Under the pieces are notes generated by a model, which was not told where the DNA came from, made no database searches, and was given only the letters and a program-made list of their open reading frames with translations. Position numbers and translations under genes: made by a program. Shown here in pieces: positions 1-5,749 of a DNA stretch of 9,643 nucleotides. Origin of the DNA: CAZDOD01 sp964506935 (GTDB lineage Bacteria > Desulfobacterota > Zymogenia > Zymogenales > Zymogenaceae); NCBI GenBank assembly GCA_964506935.1, contig CAZDOD010000109.1:1-9643 (forward strand), written 5' to 3'. How positions within the stretch are numbered: the first letter of the stretch is position 1; each line of letters opens with the position of its first letter.

Positions 1-61
1 AAAAATAGTAAAATTAACAAATTTTTTAATTAAGATGTCAAGAAACAAAGACTTTTTTGAG

Positions 62-83
62 GGGGCAAAATCGCCCCTTTTTT
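62..83 (+). terminator. Intrinsic terminator of an upstream gene outside the window
   Basis: A GGGGC stem arm (62-66), a six-base loop and GCCCC (73-77) are followed by six T residues (78-83). This is a compact rho-independent terminator on the + strand. It most likely ends a transcript entering from the left edge, since no gene within the window lies upstream of it. Confidence 0.75.
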
Positions 84-198
84 GTTTGAATTACAAAAAA
101 ATCTCAATACGATCTTTAATATTTTTAATATATTTGCGACTAATATTTCATAATCTAATTGTAGGTGTGAAATTCTTCCATTTTGACGATTTCTACAA

Positions 199-223
199 GA
201 TAAAGTTTTATTGGATAAAGTTT
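199..223. repeat. Short tandem direct repeat GATAAAGTTT
   Basis: GATAAAGTTT occurs at 199-208 and again at 214-223, a 15-base period. The repeat sits in the AT-rich leader about 105 bases before the start codon at 327. It could be a protein binding site or simply AT-rich chance; two copies alone do not decide. Confidence 0.4.
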
Positions 224-239
224 ATAGTGAATCGTTTAA

Positions 240-261
240 TGATAATTCGATTGAATTATCA
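240..261. promoter_or_regulatory. 9-bp inverted repeat, possible operator or leader hairpin
   Basis: TGATAATTC (240-248), a GATT centre (249-252) and GAATTATCA (253-261) form a perfect inverted repeat. It ends 65 bases before the start codon of the 332-residue gene. It could be an operator for a dimeric regulator or an RNA hairpin in the leader. There is no T-tract after it, so it is not a terminator. Confidence 0.5.
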
Positions 262-314
262 CAAAAATGGCGAAAAGAAGTTTTCAATTTTCCACCCGTT
301 TAGAATCGAAATAA

Positions 315-320
315 AAGGAG
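315..320 (+). promoter_or_regulatory. Shine-Dalgarno site of the 332-aa gene
   Basis: AAGGAG at 315-320 lies six bases before ATG at 327, an ideal spacing. It supports the chosen start and shows that the AT-rich leader ends here. Confidence 0.8.
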
Positions 321-326
321 TTTAAA

Positions 327-1325
327 ATGGCAGTAGAAGTTACCGGAGCTGCAGCCGCGGCAGCAACTACAGCACAGGCTTTATCAATTTCCTTGGGTAC
401 CATCGCAGATCTGATTACGATAACTCAATACCTATTTTCTACGGTGGAGCCTGAAGTACATAAAATCTATGAATACACATATGACACGAGACAAAATCTG
501 ATTAAACTGATGGATGCGATTGAAGGTGCAGATTATAAAAAAGAAGTACCGAAAGAAGTGCAAAACAAATTTGAAGAGCATAAAGAAACAATCAATAAAG
601 GTATCAAGGATTTTGATAGGTATCTTAAAGACACCAATTATGTAGAAAACTTAGCAAAAAATACTGCGCTTTATCATGAAGCCAAGATAGAAATTATTAG
701 ACAAATTATAGACTTTTTTATAAAAGAACGGGCTAACATAATAAAACAACTCCATGAAGAATATCCATTTACTTACCCTCTGGCGCCCAGTTCTAAAATA
801 GAGGATGGACAAAAAACAGAAGAAACAGACTTAGCCGCTGCCGATACGGGGCAACTGGTCGCATTAATTCAGCAGTTGGGCGAAAAGATTGATCTGGTAA
901 GTGCCTCCTTTGGAACTTCCGGGGTTGTTTCTGCAAACTTCGCGGCAGGAGAAGATGGCTCAAGCATCCTCAACAGGCTAGTGGCTATCGATGAGAAGCT
1001 GAACGTATTTACGGTTCAAAATATTGAGGCTCAAGCAGAGACAATAGCATTAAAAATTGTCGAAAAAACGGGCGGTGCAGAATCTCCGGAAGAGAAGGTG
1101 ACGGTGGAGCAGGTGGCCGAGATGATAAGCGTCGAGACGGAAAAGCAACCCGAACAATATCAAGAAATAATAAAACTGCTGGGACAAAACCAGAATATCA
1201 TGTATGGTTACCAGGACCAGCTATCCCGATTGGAGCATATGATACAAACCAAGGCGTTATCCTTTGATCAGATATACAGGAAGATAGTCAAAAGGATGTG
1301 GGACGATTACAAGTGCGGCGGCTGA
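327..1325 (+). CDS. Helical protein of unknown function, 332 aa
   Basis: I do not recognise a family. The protein begins with an Ala/Thr-rich and then hydrophobic segment (about residues 7-36). It continues as long charged stretches that look alpha-helical (about 40-145), a Pro-containing linker near 147-165, and a second largely helical half (about 170-325) ending in a single Cys followed by Gly-Gly. There is no Sec cleavage site, no lipobox and no catalytic motif that I can see. The hydrophobic N-terminus may be a membrane-associated or buried helix rather than a signal peptide. The start is supported by AAGGAG six bases upstream. The first half of the gene is more AT-rich than the neighbouring genes, and the leader is strongly AT-rich, which could indicate acquisition by transfer. 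It appears to be monocistronic, with a terminator candidate overlapping its stop codon. A helical-bundle pore-former or an intracellular scaffold is conceivable but unproven. Confidence 0.75.
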   Translation: MAVEVTGAAAAAATTAQALSISLGTIADLITITQYLFSTVEPEVHKIYEYTYDTRQNLIKLMDAIEGADYKKEVPKEVQNKFEEHKETINKGIKDFDRYLKDTNYVENLAKNTALYHEAKIEIIRQIIDFFIKERANIIKQLHEEYPFTYPLAPSSKIEDGQKTEETDLAAADTGQLVALIQQLGEKIDLVSASFGTSGVVSANFAAGEDGSSILNRLVAIDEKLNVFTVQNIEAQAETIALKIVEKTGGAESPEEKVTVEQVAEMISVETEKQPEQYQEIIKLLGQNQNIMYGYQDQLSRLEHMIQTKALSFDQIYRKIVKRMWDDYKCGG

Positions 1326-1359
1326 TAAAAAAGCCGCCAATTTTACCAACTTGGCGGCT
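1317..1359 (+). terminator. Competing hairpins overlapping the stop codon
   Basis: Three related arms follow one another: GGCGGCT (1317-1323, overlapping the stop TGA at 1323-1325), AGCCGCCAA (1332-1340) and TTGGCGGCT (1351-1359). The middle arm pairs with the first (7 bp, followed by AATTTT) or with the third (9 bp, loop TTTTACCAAC), but not with both. The first hairpin resembles a weak intrinsic terminator; the second has no T-tract directly after it. The likely role is transcript termination or 3'-end protection for the 332-aa gene. Confidence 0.55.
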
Positions 1360-1398
1360 CACATCTAATTTTCTCTAAAGTCACAATCCTAAATGAAA

Positions 1399-1422
1399 CG
1401 GGGTTTTAATATAAAAACCCCG
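1399..1422. terminator. Strong hairpin between convergent genes, possible terminator
   Basis: CGGGGTTTT (1399-1407) and AAAACCCCG (1414-1422) form a perfect 9-bp stem with a six-base loop. It lies between the 332-aa gene (+) and the small lipoprotein gene (-), which converge. Neither side has a long uridine tract: the minus strand continues as TTTCATTT, the plus strand as AAATC. It is therefore either a weak terminator for the minus-strand gene or a bidirectional stop. I see nothing further in 1423-1525. Confidence 0.4.
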
Positions 1423-1525
1423 AAATCAAGCGACAATCTTTTAAGGACAATAATGCTCAGACGTTTTTATAAATACCGGCTTTAAAGAGTAATATGGGCA
1501 ACAAGTCCCTTATTGGAACGATCCT

Positions 1526-1990
1526 CTAGAATCCCTTATAAATCCCCTTGTATATATCCTGAAGCTCCCTCAGCTTTTGAGTATACTCGAGGTCAAGCTT
1601 CCACCCCTTCGCCTTTTTGAATGCCAGCGGCAGAGGGGGCTGGGCCATCGTTGCTCCAAAGCTATCGAGATGCTCCGGGGAGGGAGATACATTAAGGACA
1701 ACCCACTCCTCAATTTCGTTTGTGCTCATCACCTTCCCGCCCAAGTAGGGCCTGAAGCGCTCAATCGTCCGCTGAAAGAGTAAGGTCTTCCCCTCATCAT
1801 CCTCCGGGACATCGAGGATACACGTAAAAAAGGCCTCTATGTCTTCATTCGTTATGGCCTCAAAGACGGCTTCCTTACAATCCTCGGGACTCCCAAACCG
1901 GCCGGTGCATCCGACGAAAGCCACGGAAAAAAAGATGAGAAGAGTAACTGCTATAGAGACACTAATGACATAATATTTTTTCATGTTCAT
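1526..1990 (-). CDS. Small predicted lipoprotein with NTF2-like (DUF4878-type) fold
   Basis: The 154-residue product has a Lys-containing N-terminus and a hydrophobic segment ending at a candidate lipobox (FVGC, Cys28). The -3 Phe is atypical, so lipidation is likely but not certain. After the Cys come the features usual in short NTF2-like/DUF4878 lipoproteins: an N-terminal helix of the type SPEDCKEAVFEAITNEDIEA (about 34-53), a variable middle, and a closing strand around KKAKGWKLDL (about 125-134). Such domains are common in exported proteins of unknown role; no catalytic residues are evident. On start choice, AGGA lies only two bases before the first ATG (1990) but eight bases before a second in-frame ATG (1984), so translation probably begins at 1984, giving 152 residues. 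The gene is alone on its strand, converges with the 332-aa gene and diverges from hsp20. Confidence 0.75.
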   Translation of the reverse strand: MNMKKYYVISVSIAVTLLIFFSVAFVGCTGRFGSPEDCKEAVFEAITNEDIEAFFTCILDVPEDDEGKTLLFQRTIERFRPYLGGKVMSTNEIEEWVVLNVSPSPEHLDSFGATMAQPPLPLAFKKAKGWKLDLEYTQKLRELQDIYKGIYKGF

Positions 1991-2104
1991 ATTCCTTTAG
2001 TATCTTAATTAAGTAAAATCGAAAAAGAAAGCTCTTATAATTAAACTCCTTTGGGCATGTCTGTGTCAAGGAAAAACCGACGCCGTTTTTTAAACTTGTT
2101 TACC

Positions 2105-2133
2105 TTGACTTTATAATTAAAGTTGTTTACATT
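2105..2133 (+). promoter_or_regulatory. Putative promoter of hsp20 with overlapping operator-like palindrome
   Basis: TTGACT (2105-2110) and TACATT (2128-2133) are separated by 17 bases, a good sigma-70-like pair. Within and overlapping it, ACTTTA (2108-2113) and TAAAGT (2118-2123) form an inverted repeat around TAAT, where a repressor could block polymerase. A direct repeat, AACTTGTTTAC (2093-2103) and AAGTTGTTTAC (2120-2130), brackets the -35 box. A second possible start uses TTTACA (2126-2131) and GATAAA (2148-2153). Neither CIRCE nor the HspR HAIR box is present, and there is no sigma-32 type CCCCAT -10 box. Confidence 0.5.
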
Positions 2134-2186
2134 ATTATATAGGTTGTGATAAAATAATTTAATGATAAAAAAACGCGGTCTTTTTT

Positions 2187-2192
2187 AGGAGG
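2187..2192 (+). promoter_or_regulatory. Strong Shine-Dalgarno site of hsp20
   Basis: A full AGGAGG lies eight bases before the ATG at 2201, predicting strong translation. It is preceded directly by a run of six T residues and a run of A residues, which could form only a weak A-U stem. Confidence 0.8.
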
Positions 2193-2200
2193 TTTGATCT

Positions 2201-2650
2201 ATGGCTCTGCTCAGATGGGACCCATTTCGGGATTTGCTTTCCCTCCAAGATAGGATGAACCGTATCTTTGAAGAAAGCTTTCCGAAAACCAGGGTCTTTG
2301 AGGGCTCCCTAACAACAGGAGTATGGTCCCCCGCCGTGGATATATATGAGACCGAAAAAGCCATTGTCCTGAAAGTGGAACTCCCCGGACTTTCAAAAGA
2401 CGATATAAACATAGAGATAAAGGACGATAATCTGATCCTTCGGGGGGAACGCAAATTCGAAAAGGACATAAGAGAAGAGAATTACCACAGGATAGAGCGA
2501 TCCTACGGAAAATTCTCCCGCTCATTTTCGCTGCCCGGTACGATAGACAGAAACAAGGTCGATGCCACCTTCAAGGACGGTATACTGGAGATCAAAATCC
2601 CCAAGGCCGAAGAGACCAAGCCAAAACAGATAGAGATAAAACATGAGTAG
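2201..2650 (+). CDS. Hsp20/alpha-crystallin family small heat shock protein
   Basis: This is a 149-residue small heat shock protein, an ATP-independent cytoplasmic holdase that binds unfolding proteins and passes them to DnaK/DnaJ or ClpB. The N-terminus (MALLRWDPFRDL, then a short helix to about residue 27) is typical of the bacterial class. The alpha-crystallin domain spans about residues 42-136: it opens with PAVDIYET (44-51), includes VELPGLSKDDI (59-69) and closes with the family signature around ATFKDGILEIKIPK (122-135). A C-terminal I-x-I anchor (IEI, 144-146) needed for oligomer assembly is present. Length is normal for the family. The start is fixed by AGGAGG eight bases upstream. 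It is the first gene of a cluster with a J-domain protein 47 bases downstream, which fits joint stress expression, although a terminator-like hairpin lies between the two. Confidence 0.95.
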   Translation: MALLRWDPFRDLLSLQDRMNRIFEESFPKTRVFEGSLTTGVWSPAVDIYETEKAIVLKVELPGLSKDDINIEIKDDNLILRGERKFEKDIREENYHRIERSYGKFSRSFSLPGTIDRNKVDATFKDGILEIKIPKAEETKPKQIEIKHE

Positions 2651-2661
2651 TTAGAGATCAA

Positions 2662-2690
2662 CCTTCTTTCAAATGATGAAGGGTTTTTTT
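2662..2690 (+). terminator. Terminator-like hairpin between hsp20 and dnaJ
   Basis: CCTTC (2662-2666) pairs with GAAGG (2678-2682), with an inner TCA/TGA pair (2669-2671 with 2674-2676), and is followed by seven T residues (2684-2690). It is a plausible, probably leaky, intrinsic terminator in the 47-base gap. Its 3' arm also contains the only SD-like sequence for the next gene (AAGGG, 2679-2683), so the hairpin could set the Hsp20 to DnaJ ratio and mask the ribosome site. Confidence 0.55.
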
Positions 2691-2697
2691 ATAGACT

Positions 2698-3636
2698 ATG
2701 GCCAAGAGGGACTATTACGAGGTATTAGGGCTCAGCCGTGGTGCCTCTGAAGAAGAGATCAAGAAGGCCTACCGAAAGCTTGCCAGAAAATATCACCCCG
2801 ATATGAATCCGGGGGATCCGACAGCCGAGGAGAAATTCAAAGAGATCTCCGAGGCGCACGAGGTCCTTACGGATCCCGAAAAAAAGAGGACATATGATCA
2901 GTTCGGCCACACCGACCCCGGCAGGGGCGCGGGCCCAGGCGCCGGCGCATGGACATGGCGAAGTGGCGAGGGCGGCTTCGAGGGATTCAACTTCGACTTC
3001 TCGGGAGCGGGCGGAGGATTCAACTCATTCTCGGATATCTTCTCCGAACTATTCGGCGCCGGGCGTAGAAGCTACGCCAGAAGACCGACTAGAGGTGAAG
3101 ACATGCAATATACCATGCAGATAGATTTCATGGACGCCGTAAAGGGTACCTCGGCAACCGTATCTTTGAATACCAACAAGGGCACGGAACACCTTACCGT
3201 CACGATTCCCCGAGGTGTGAAAGAAGGATCAAAGGTCAGACTCAAGGGGAAGGGCTCTTCGGGCATCGACGGCGGCCCAAACGGAGATCTCTTTATCATT
3301 ACGAAGATTAAGCCCCATCCATTCTTCAAGAGGGAGGATGACGACATATATGTAGATGTCCCCGTCACCATCACCGAGGCGGCCCTCGGGGCCCAGGTCA
3401 CAATACCCACGATAGACGGCCCCACGAAGCTTACCATCCCCCAGGGAACCCAGAGCGGCCAAAAACTCAGGCTCAAGGGAAAAGGCGCACCGCACCTCAA
3501 AGGGGCCGGAAGGGGCGACATGTACGCCGTGATAAAAATAGTCGTTCCAAAAAGTATATCCAAGGAGAGCAAGCAAATACTCGAAGACTTTCAAGGCAAA
3601 AATCCATACAACCCCAGGGCGGAGCTGGGCTGGTAA
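2698..3636 (+). CDS. Class B J-domain co-chaperone (DnaJ/CbpA type)
   Basis: The 312-residue protein is a cytoplasmic Hsp40 that stimulates the ATPase of DnaK and hands over unfolded clients. Its J-domain (about 1-70) holds the essential HPD motif at His33-Pro34-Asp35 and ends in the usual DQFG. A Gly/Phe-rich region follows (about 71-125), containing FSDIFSELFG. Two C-terminal client-binding domains follow (about 136-206 and 214-286), with GRGDMYAVIKI at 271-281. The four CxxCxGxG zinc-finger repeats of DnaJ class A are absent, so this is class B (CbpA-like). Length is normal for that class. No strong SD lies at usual spacing; AAGGG is 14 bases upstream, within a hairpin. It sits between hsp20 and a DUF1844 gene, and no dnaK or grpE is in the window. 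The symbol cbpA would be reasonable by architecture but orthology is not shown. Confidence 0.93.
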   Translation: MAKRDYYEVLGLSRGASEEEIKKAYRKLARKYHPDMNPGDPTAEEKFKEISEAHEVLTDPEKKRTYDQFGHTDPGRGAGPGAGAWTWRSGEGGFEGFNFDFSGAGGGFNSFSDIFSELFGAGRRSYARRPTRGEDMQYTMQIDFMDAVKGTSATVSLNTNKGTEHLTVTIPRGVKEGSKVRLKGKGSSGIDGGPNGDLFIITKIKPHPFFKREDDDIYVDVPVTITEAALGAQVTIPTIDGPTKLTIPQGTQSGQKLRLKGKGAPHLKGAGRGDMYAVIKIVVPKSISKESKQILEDFQGKNPYNPRAELGW

Positions 3637-3683
3637 AACAGTAGACTATTGAGGCTAAATATTTTATAAGAACGGATTCATAT

Positions 3684-4130
3684 ATGGAAGATAATGACAA
3701 AAAGAAAAAAGAAAATCAGGAAGGCGAAGAAGGGGATTTCAAGGTGGAGGATAAGAGGAAGATAGGGAGGGAGGGGGTAGTGGAGGAGAAATCCGAAAAG
3801 ACCGCTACACAGGATGCGGGAACCAAAGGCGATTCACAAGAGGAGAGCCGGGCCGAAGATCAAACAGAATCAAAGGGACACGAGTTCCCGCCCATCGACT
3901 TCGCCTCTTTTATCATTTCGCTATCGACTTCGGTCCTGATATACCTCGGTGAGATACCAGATCCCCTGTCCAATGAGAAAAAAGAGGACCTTATAAGCGC
4001 CAAGCAAACCATAGATCTAATAAGTCTCCTAAAAGAAAAGACAAAGGGTAACCTCACCCAACAAGAGGAAGAATTTATGGAAAACATCCTCTACGACCTC
4101 AAGATGCGCTTCGTCAAGGCATCTAAATAG
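3684..4130 (+). CDS. DUF1844 domain protein with disordered charged N-terminal extension
   Basis: The 148-residue product has two parts. Residues 1-67 are Lys/Glu/Gln-rich, low-complexity and probably disordered. Residues about 68-145 match the DUF1844 pattern as I know it: PPIDFASFIISLSTSVLIYLG, then IPDP, then AKQTIDLISLLKEKTKGNLT, then an acidic helix and LYDLKMRFV. That domain is a small helical unit of unknown function found in several diderm phyla. The segment 74-90 is moderately hydrophobic but interrupted by Ser/Thr, so a buried helix is more likely than a membrane span. The start ATG has only a weak SD (AAGAACGGA at 3669-3677). It lies 47 bases after the J-protein on the same strand without a clear terminator between, so co-transcription and a link to protein quality control are plausible but inferred from context only. 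Confidence 0.85.
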   Translation: MEDNDKKKKENQEGEEGDFKVEDKRKIGREGVVEEKSEKTATQDAGTKGDSQEESRAEDQTESKGHEFPPIDFASFIISLSTSVLIYLGEIPDPLSNEKKEDLISAKQTIDLISLLKEKTKGNLTQQEEEFMENILYDLKMRFVKASK

Positions 4131-4154
4131 ATGTGTGGTATTAATTTGGACTAC

Positions 4155-4175
4155 ATCCCGGGGTTTCGCCGGGAT
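4155..4175 (+). terminator. GC-rich hairpin after the DUF1844 gene
   Basis: ATCCCGG (4155-4161) and CCGGGAT (4169-4175) form a perfect 7-bp stem with a seven-base loop 24 bases after the stop codon. The bases that follow are AAAAAC, not T, so it is not a classical intrinsic terminator. It may still mark the 3' end of the hsp20-dnaJ-DUF1844 transcript. The rest of the gap to 4306 shows two copies of TATACCC (4221-4227, 4263-4269) and no clear promoter. Confidence 0.4.
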
Positions 4176-4294
4176 AAAAACTCACGCCATCAATAGCCCG
4201 TCACAAATTTGCAAGTTTGATATACCCTCAAAAATCTGAAAAACCGCAATTTATAGGAACATTATACCCATAGCCCTGTCATAATAGAAAAAAC

Positions 4295-4300
4295 TGGAGG
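4295..4300 (+). promoter_or_regulatory. Shine-Dalgarno site of the vWA gene
   Basis: TGGAGG lies six bases before the ATG at 4307 and confirms that start, which also yields a complete signal peptide. Confidence 0.75.
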
Positions 4301-4306
4301 ATCGAT

Positions 4307-5572
4307 ATGAAAAGTAAGGTGTTTTTTGTTCTCTTATTATCTATTGCCATGTTGGGATTTTCAGCATCCGGCTGGGCGAAAAAACAGGACGGCGCCCCGC
4401 GCATGGACGTGGTCTTCCTGATCGACACCACCGGATCGATGGGGGACGAAATAGCCCAGGTAAAAGAGAGCATCGTCGATATGATAACGGAGATAGAGGG
4501 TGGTAAACCCGCGCCCGATGTCCGCTTTGGGCTCGTCCTCTATCGCGACCGCGGAGACGAGTATGTGACAAAGAAGTTCGATCTCACAAGAGACACCGAC
4601 GAGATCGTAAAGTCCATACGGGACATAAAGGCAACGGGTGGTGGAGACACTCCCGAGAGTGTTAACGAGGCGCTCTACGTGGCGATACAGGAGATGAACT
4701 GGGATAAGGACATCGACACCGATAAGACCATCTTCCTCATTGGAGACGCAAGGCCCAAGATCTACGACAACGACTATCGCTGGGAGGATGAAGTCAAGAA
4801 GGCGCTTGATAGATACATCATCATCAACTCAATCGGCTGCAGCGGTCTCTCGTCCGACGGCGTAGACATCTTCACTAAGATCGCCAAGGGTTCCGAGGGG
4901 AGTTTTCGCTTCCTCACCTACCGCGGCGAGTACGTGGCCGAAGACGGCAGCACCAGATCTGTGATGATGGCGGGGGATGAATACTATGCGATGGGAGAAG
5001 AAGCCCCTGAGGGACTCTGGAAAATGGGTGCCGACGAGGCCGAGAAAAAGGGGCTTACCACAAAAGCGGAGGCACCGTCTTCATCGGGCGGACGCTACGA
5101 TCTAATGGACGGTGGTGGGTATTCCGGAGACATGGCGCTTCTGGAGAACAACCTCGACTCTATCCTGACCTCCGGCATCAAGGAAAAGATGATGGAGAAG
5201 GGGGTCACCTATGGGGACCCTGTGCCGTTTGAAGTTGTATATTCAGGTTATGTCGACTCCTCACATGAAGACCGTGAGATAAAGATTACAAATCGGCCCG
5301 AACTAGAGACCTCAATTGAGGAATTGGGCCTAAAGAAGACCGATATCCCAACATTGGATTTCAAAAAGGATGTGGTCTTCGGCATCGTTGTAAATAGTGA
5401 TAAGCATCTCGAAGATATAACCGTCGACGACGTAAGGCTCGAAGGTGATGTGGTTAACATAACGCTTAACGCTTCCAAAGGCGCCTCGAAAGGTGTGGAT
5501 AGTTCGCCTTTAATACTGATATCTGTATCGGCGCCGGAAAAGGTGGTTGCGAATTACTACTTTTTGAAGTAG
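4307..5572 (+). CDS. Secreted von Willebrand factor A domain protein with PrcB_C-like C-terminus
   Basis: The 421-residue product starts with a Sec signal peptide (Lys at 2 and 4, hydrophobic 5-18, likely cleavage after Ala24 in SGWA-KK). The vWA domain runs from about residue 32 to at least 205. Its metal-ion (MIDAS) site is complete: DTTGS at 40-44 (D40, T42, S44), Thr115 in GGGDTPES, and Asp147 in LIGDA. Such domains bind a divalent metal and a partner protein, here outside the cytoplasmic membrane. Residues about 250-275 are a Gly/Ser-rich linker. The C-terminal part (about 307-421) resembles the PrcB_C type of domain, with an ITNRPELETSIEEL-like segment, then IPTLDFKKDVVFGIVV and closing beta strands; this match is from memory and moderate. 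There is no C-terminal anchor or sorting motif, so it is probably periplasmic. It seems monocistronic, with its own SD and a strong terminator after it. Confidence 0.85.
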   Translation: MKSKVFFVLLLSIAMLGFSASGWAKKQDGAPRMDVVFLIDTTGSMGDEIAQVKESIVDMITEIEGGKPAPDVRFGLVLYRDRGDEYVTKKFDLTRDTDEIVKSIRDIKATGGGDTPESVNEALYVAIQEMNWDKDIDTDKTIFLIGDARPKIYDNDYRWEDEVKKALDRYIIINSIGCSGLSSDGVDIFTKIAKGSEGSFRFLTYRGEYVAEDGSTRSVMMAGDEYYAMGEEAPEGLWKMGADEAEKKGLTTKAEAPSSSGGRYDLMDGGGYSGDMALLENNLDSILTSGIKEKMMEKGVTYGDPVPFEVVYSGYVDSSHEDREIKITNRPELETSIEELGLKKTDIPTLDFKKDVVFGIVVNSDKHLEDITVDDVRLEGDVVNITLNASKGASKGVDSSPLILISVSAPEKVVANYYFLK

Positions 5573-5602
5573 CGAAAATTTTAAAGCCAAGGACAACTTT
5601 TC

Positions 5603-5632
5603 AGGGCGACATCTGTCGCCCTTTTTCTTTTT
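5603..5632 (+). terminator. Strong intrinsic terminator after the vWA gene
   Basis: AGGGCGAC (5603-5610) and GTCGCCCT (5615-5622) form an 8-bp GC-rich stem with an ATCT loop, followed by a T-rich tract (TTTTCTTTTTT). It is a textbook rho-independent terminator 30 bases after the stop codon. Confidence 0.9.
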
Positions 5633-5680
5633 TGATTGCAAAAATCTATGTTGTGTGCCAGAATTTACCTTCCCTATTTT

Positions 5681-5708
5681 TTGTAATGACAGATCAAAAA
5701 GATATATA
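5681..5708 (+). promoter_or_regulatory. Possible promoter of the exchanger gene
   Basis: TTGTAA (5681-5686) and TATATA (5703-5708) are separated by 16 bases, in an AT-rich stretch after the vWA terminator. The region is so AT-rich that other -10 choices exist. A weak SD, AAGG at 5736-5739, lies ten bases before the ATG at 5750. Confidence 0.3.
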
Positions 5709-5749
5709 TAAAGATAAGATTAATATAGATAATATAAGGTTTTTTTACC

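Larger units (their letters stand above)
1..326. other. AT-rich non-coding leader upstream of the 332-aa gene
   Basis: This stretch is much richer in A and T than the genes to its right and shows no convincing gene. An open frame at 35-325 (+) exists, but its product is low-complexity (Lys, Ile, Phe, Asn), it has no Shine-Dalgarno sequence, and it runs through an intrinsic terminator and an inverted repeat. I regard it as chance. The region holds a terminator (62-83), a direct repeat of GATAAAGTTT (199-208 and 214-223), an inverted repeat (240-261) and the ribosome binding site of the next gene. It probably carries the promoter of that gene, but I cannot place -35 and -10 boxes convincingly; TTGACG at 183-188 is the best -35 candidate. 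Confidence 0.6.
1991..2200. promoter_or_regulatory. Divergent intergenic region with shared repeats
   Basis: This 210-bp AT-rich region separates the minus-strand lipoprotein gene from hsp20. TTATAATTAAA occurs twice exactly, at 2035-2045 (nearer the lipoprotein side) and at 2111-2121 (inside the hsp20 promoter). There is also a palindrome CTTAATTAAG at 2004-2013 close to the lipoprotein start. I find no convincing -35/-10 pair for the lipoprotein gene. The layout suggests that both promoters lie here and could share a regulator, but AT-richness makes chance repeats likely enough to keep confidence modest. Confidence 0.4.

Noticed and set aside
35..325. A 96-codon open frame on the + strand in the AT-rich leader
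   Set aside because: Low-complexity product, no SD, and it crosses a terminator hairpin and an inverted repeat; AT-rich DNA with few stops in one frame explains it.
2169..2192. A possible RNA thermometer at the hsp20 start (A-run, GC centre, T-run next to AGGAGG)
   Set aside because: The possible stem is only A-U pairs and does not cover the SD itself; no fourU or ROSE pattern with a usable loop is visible.
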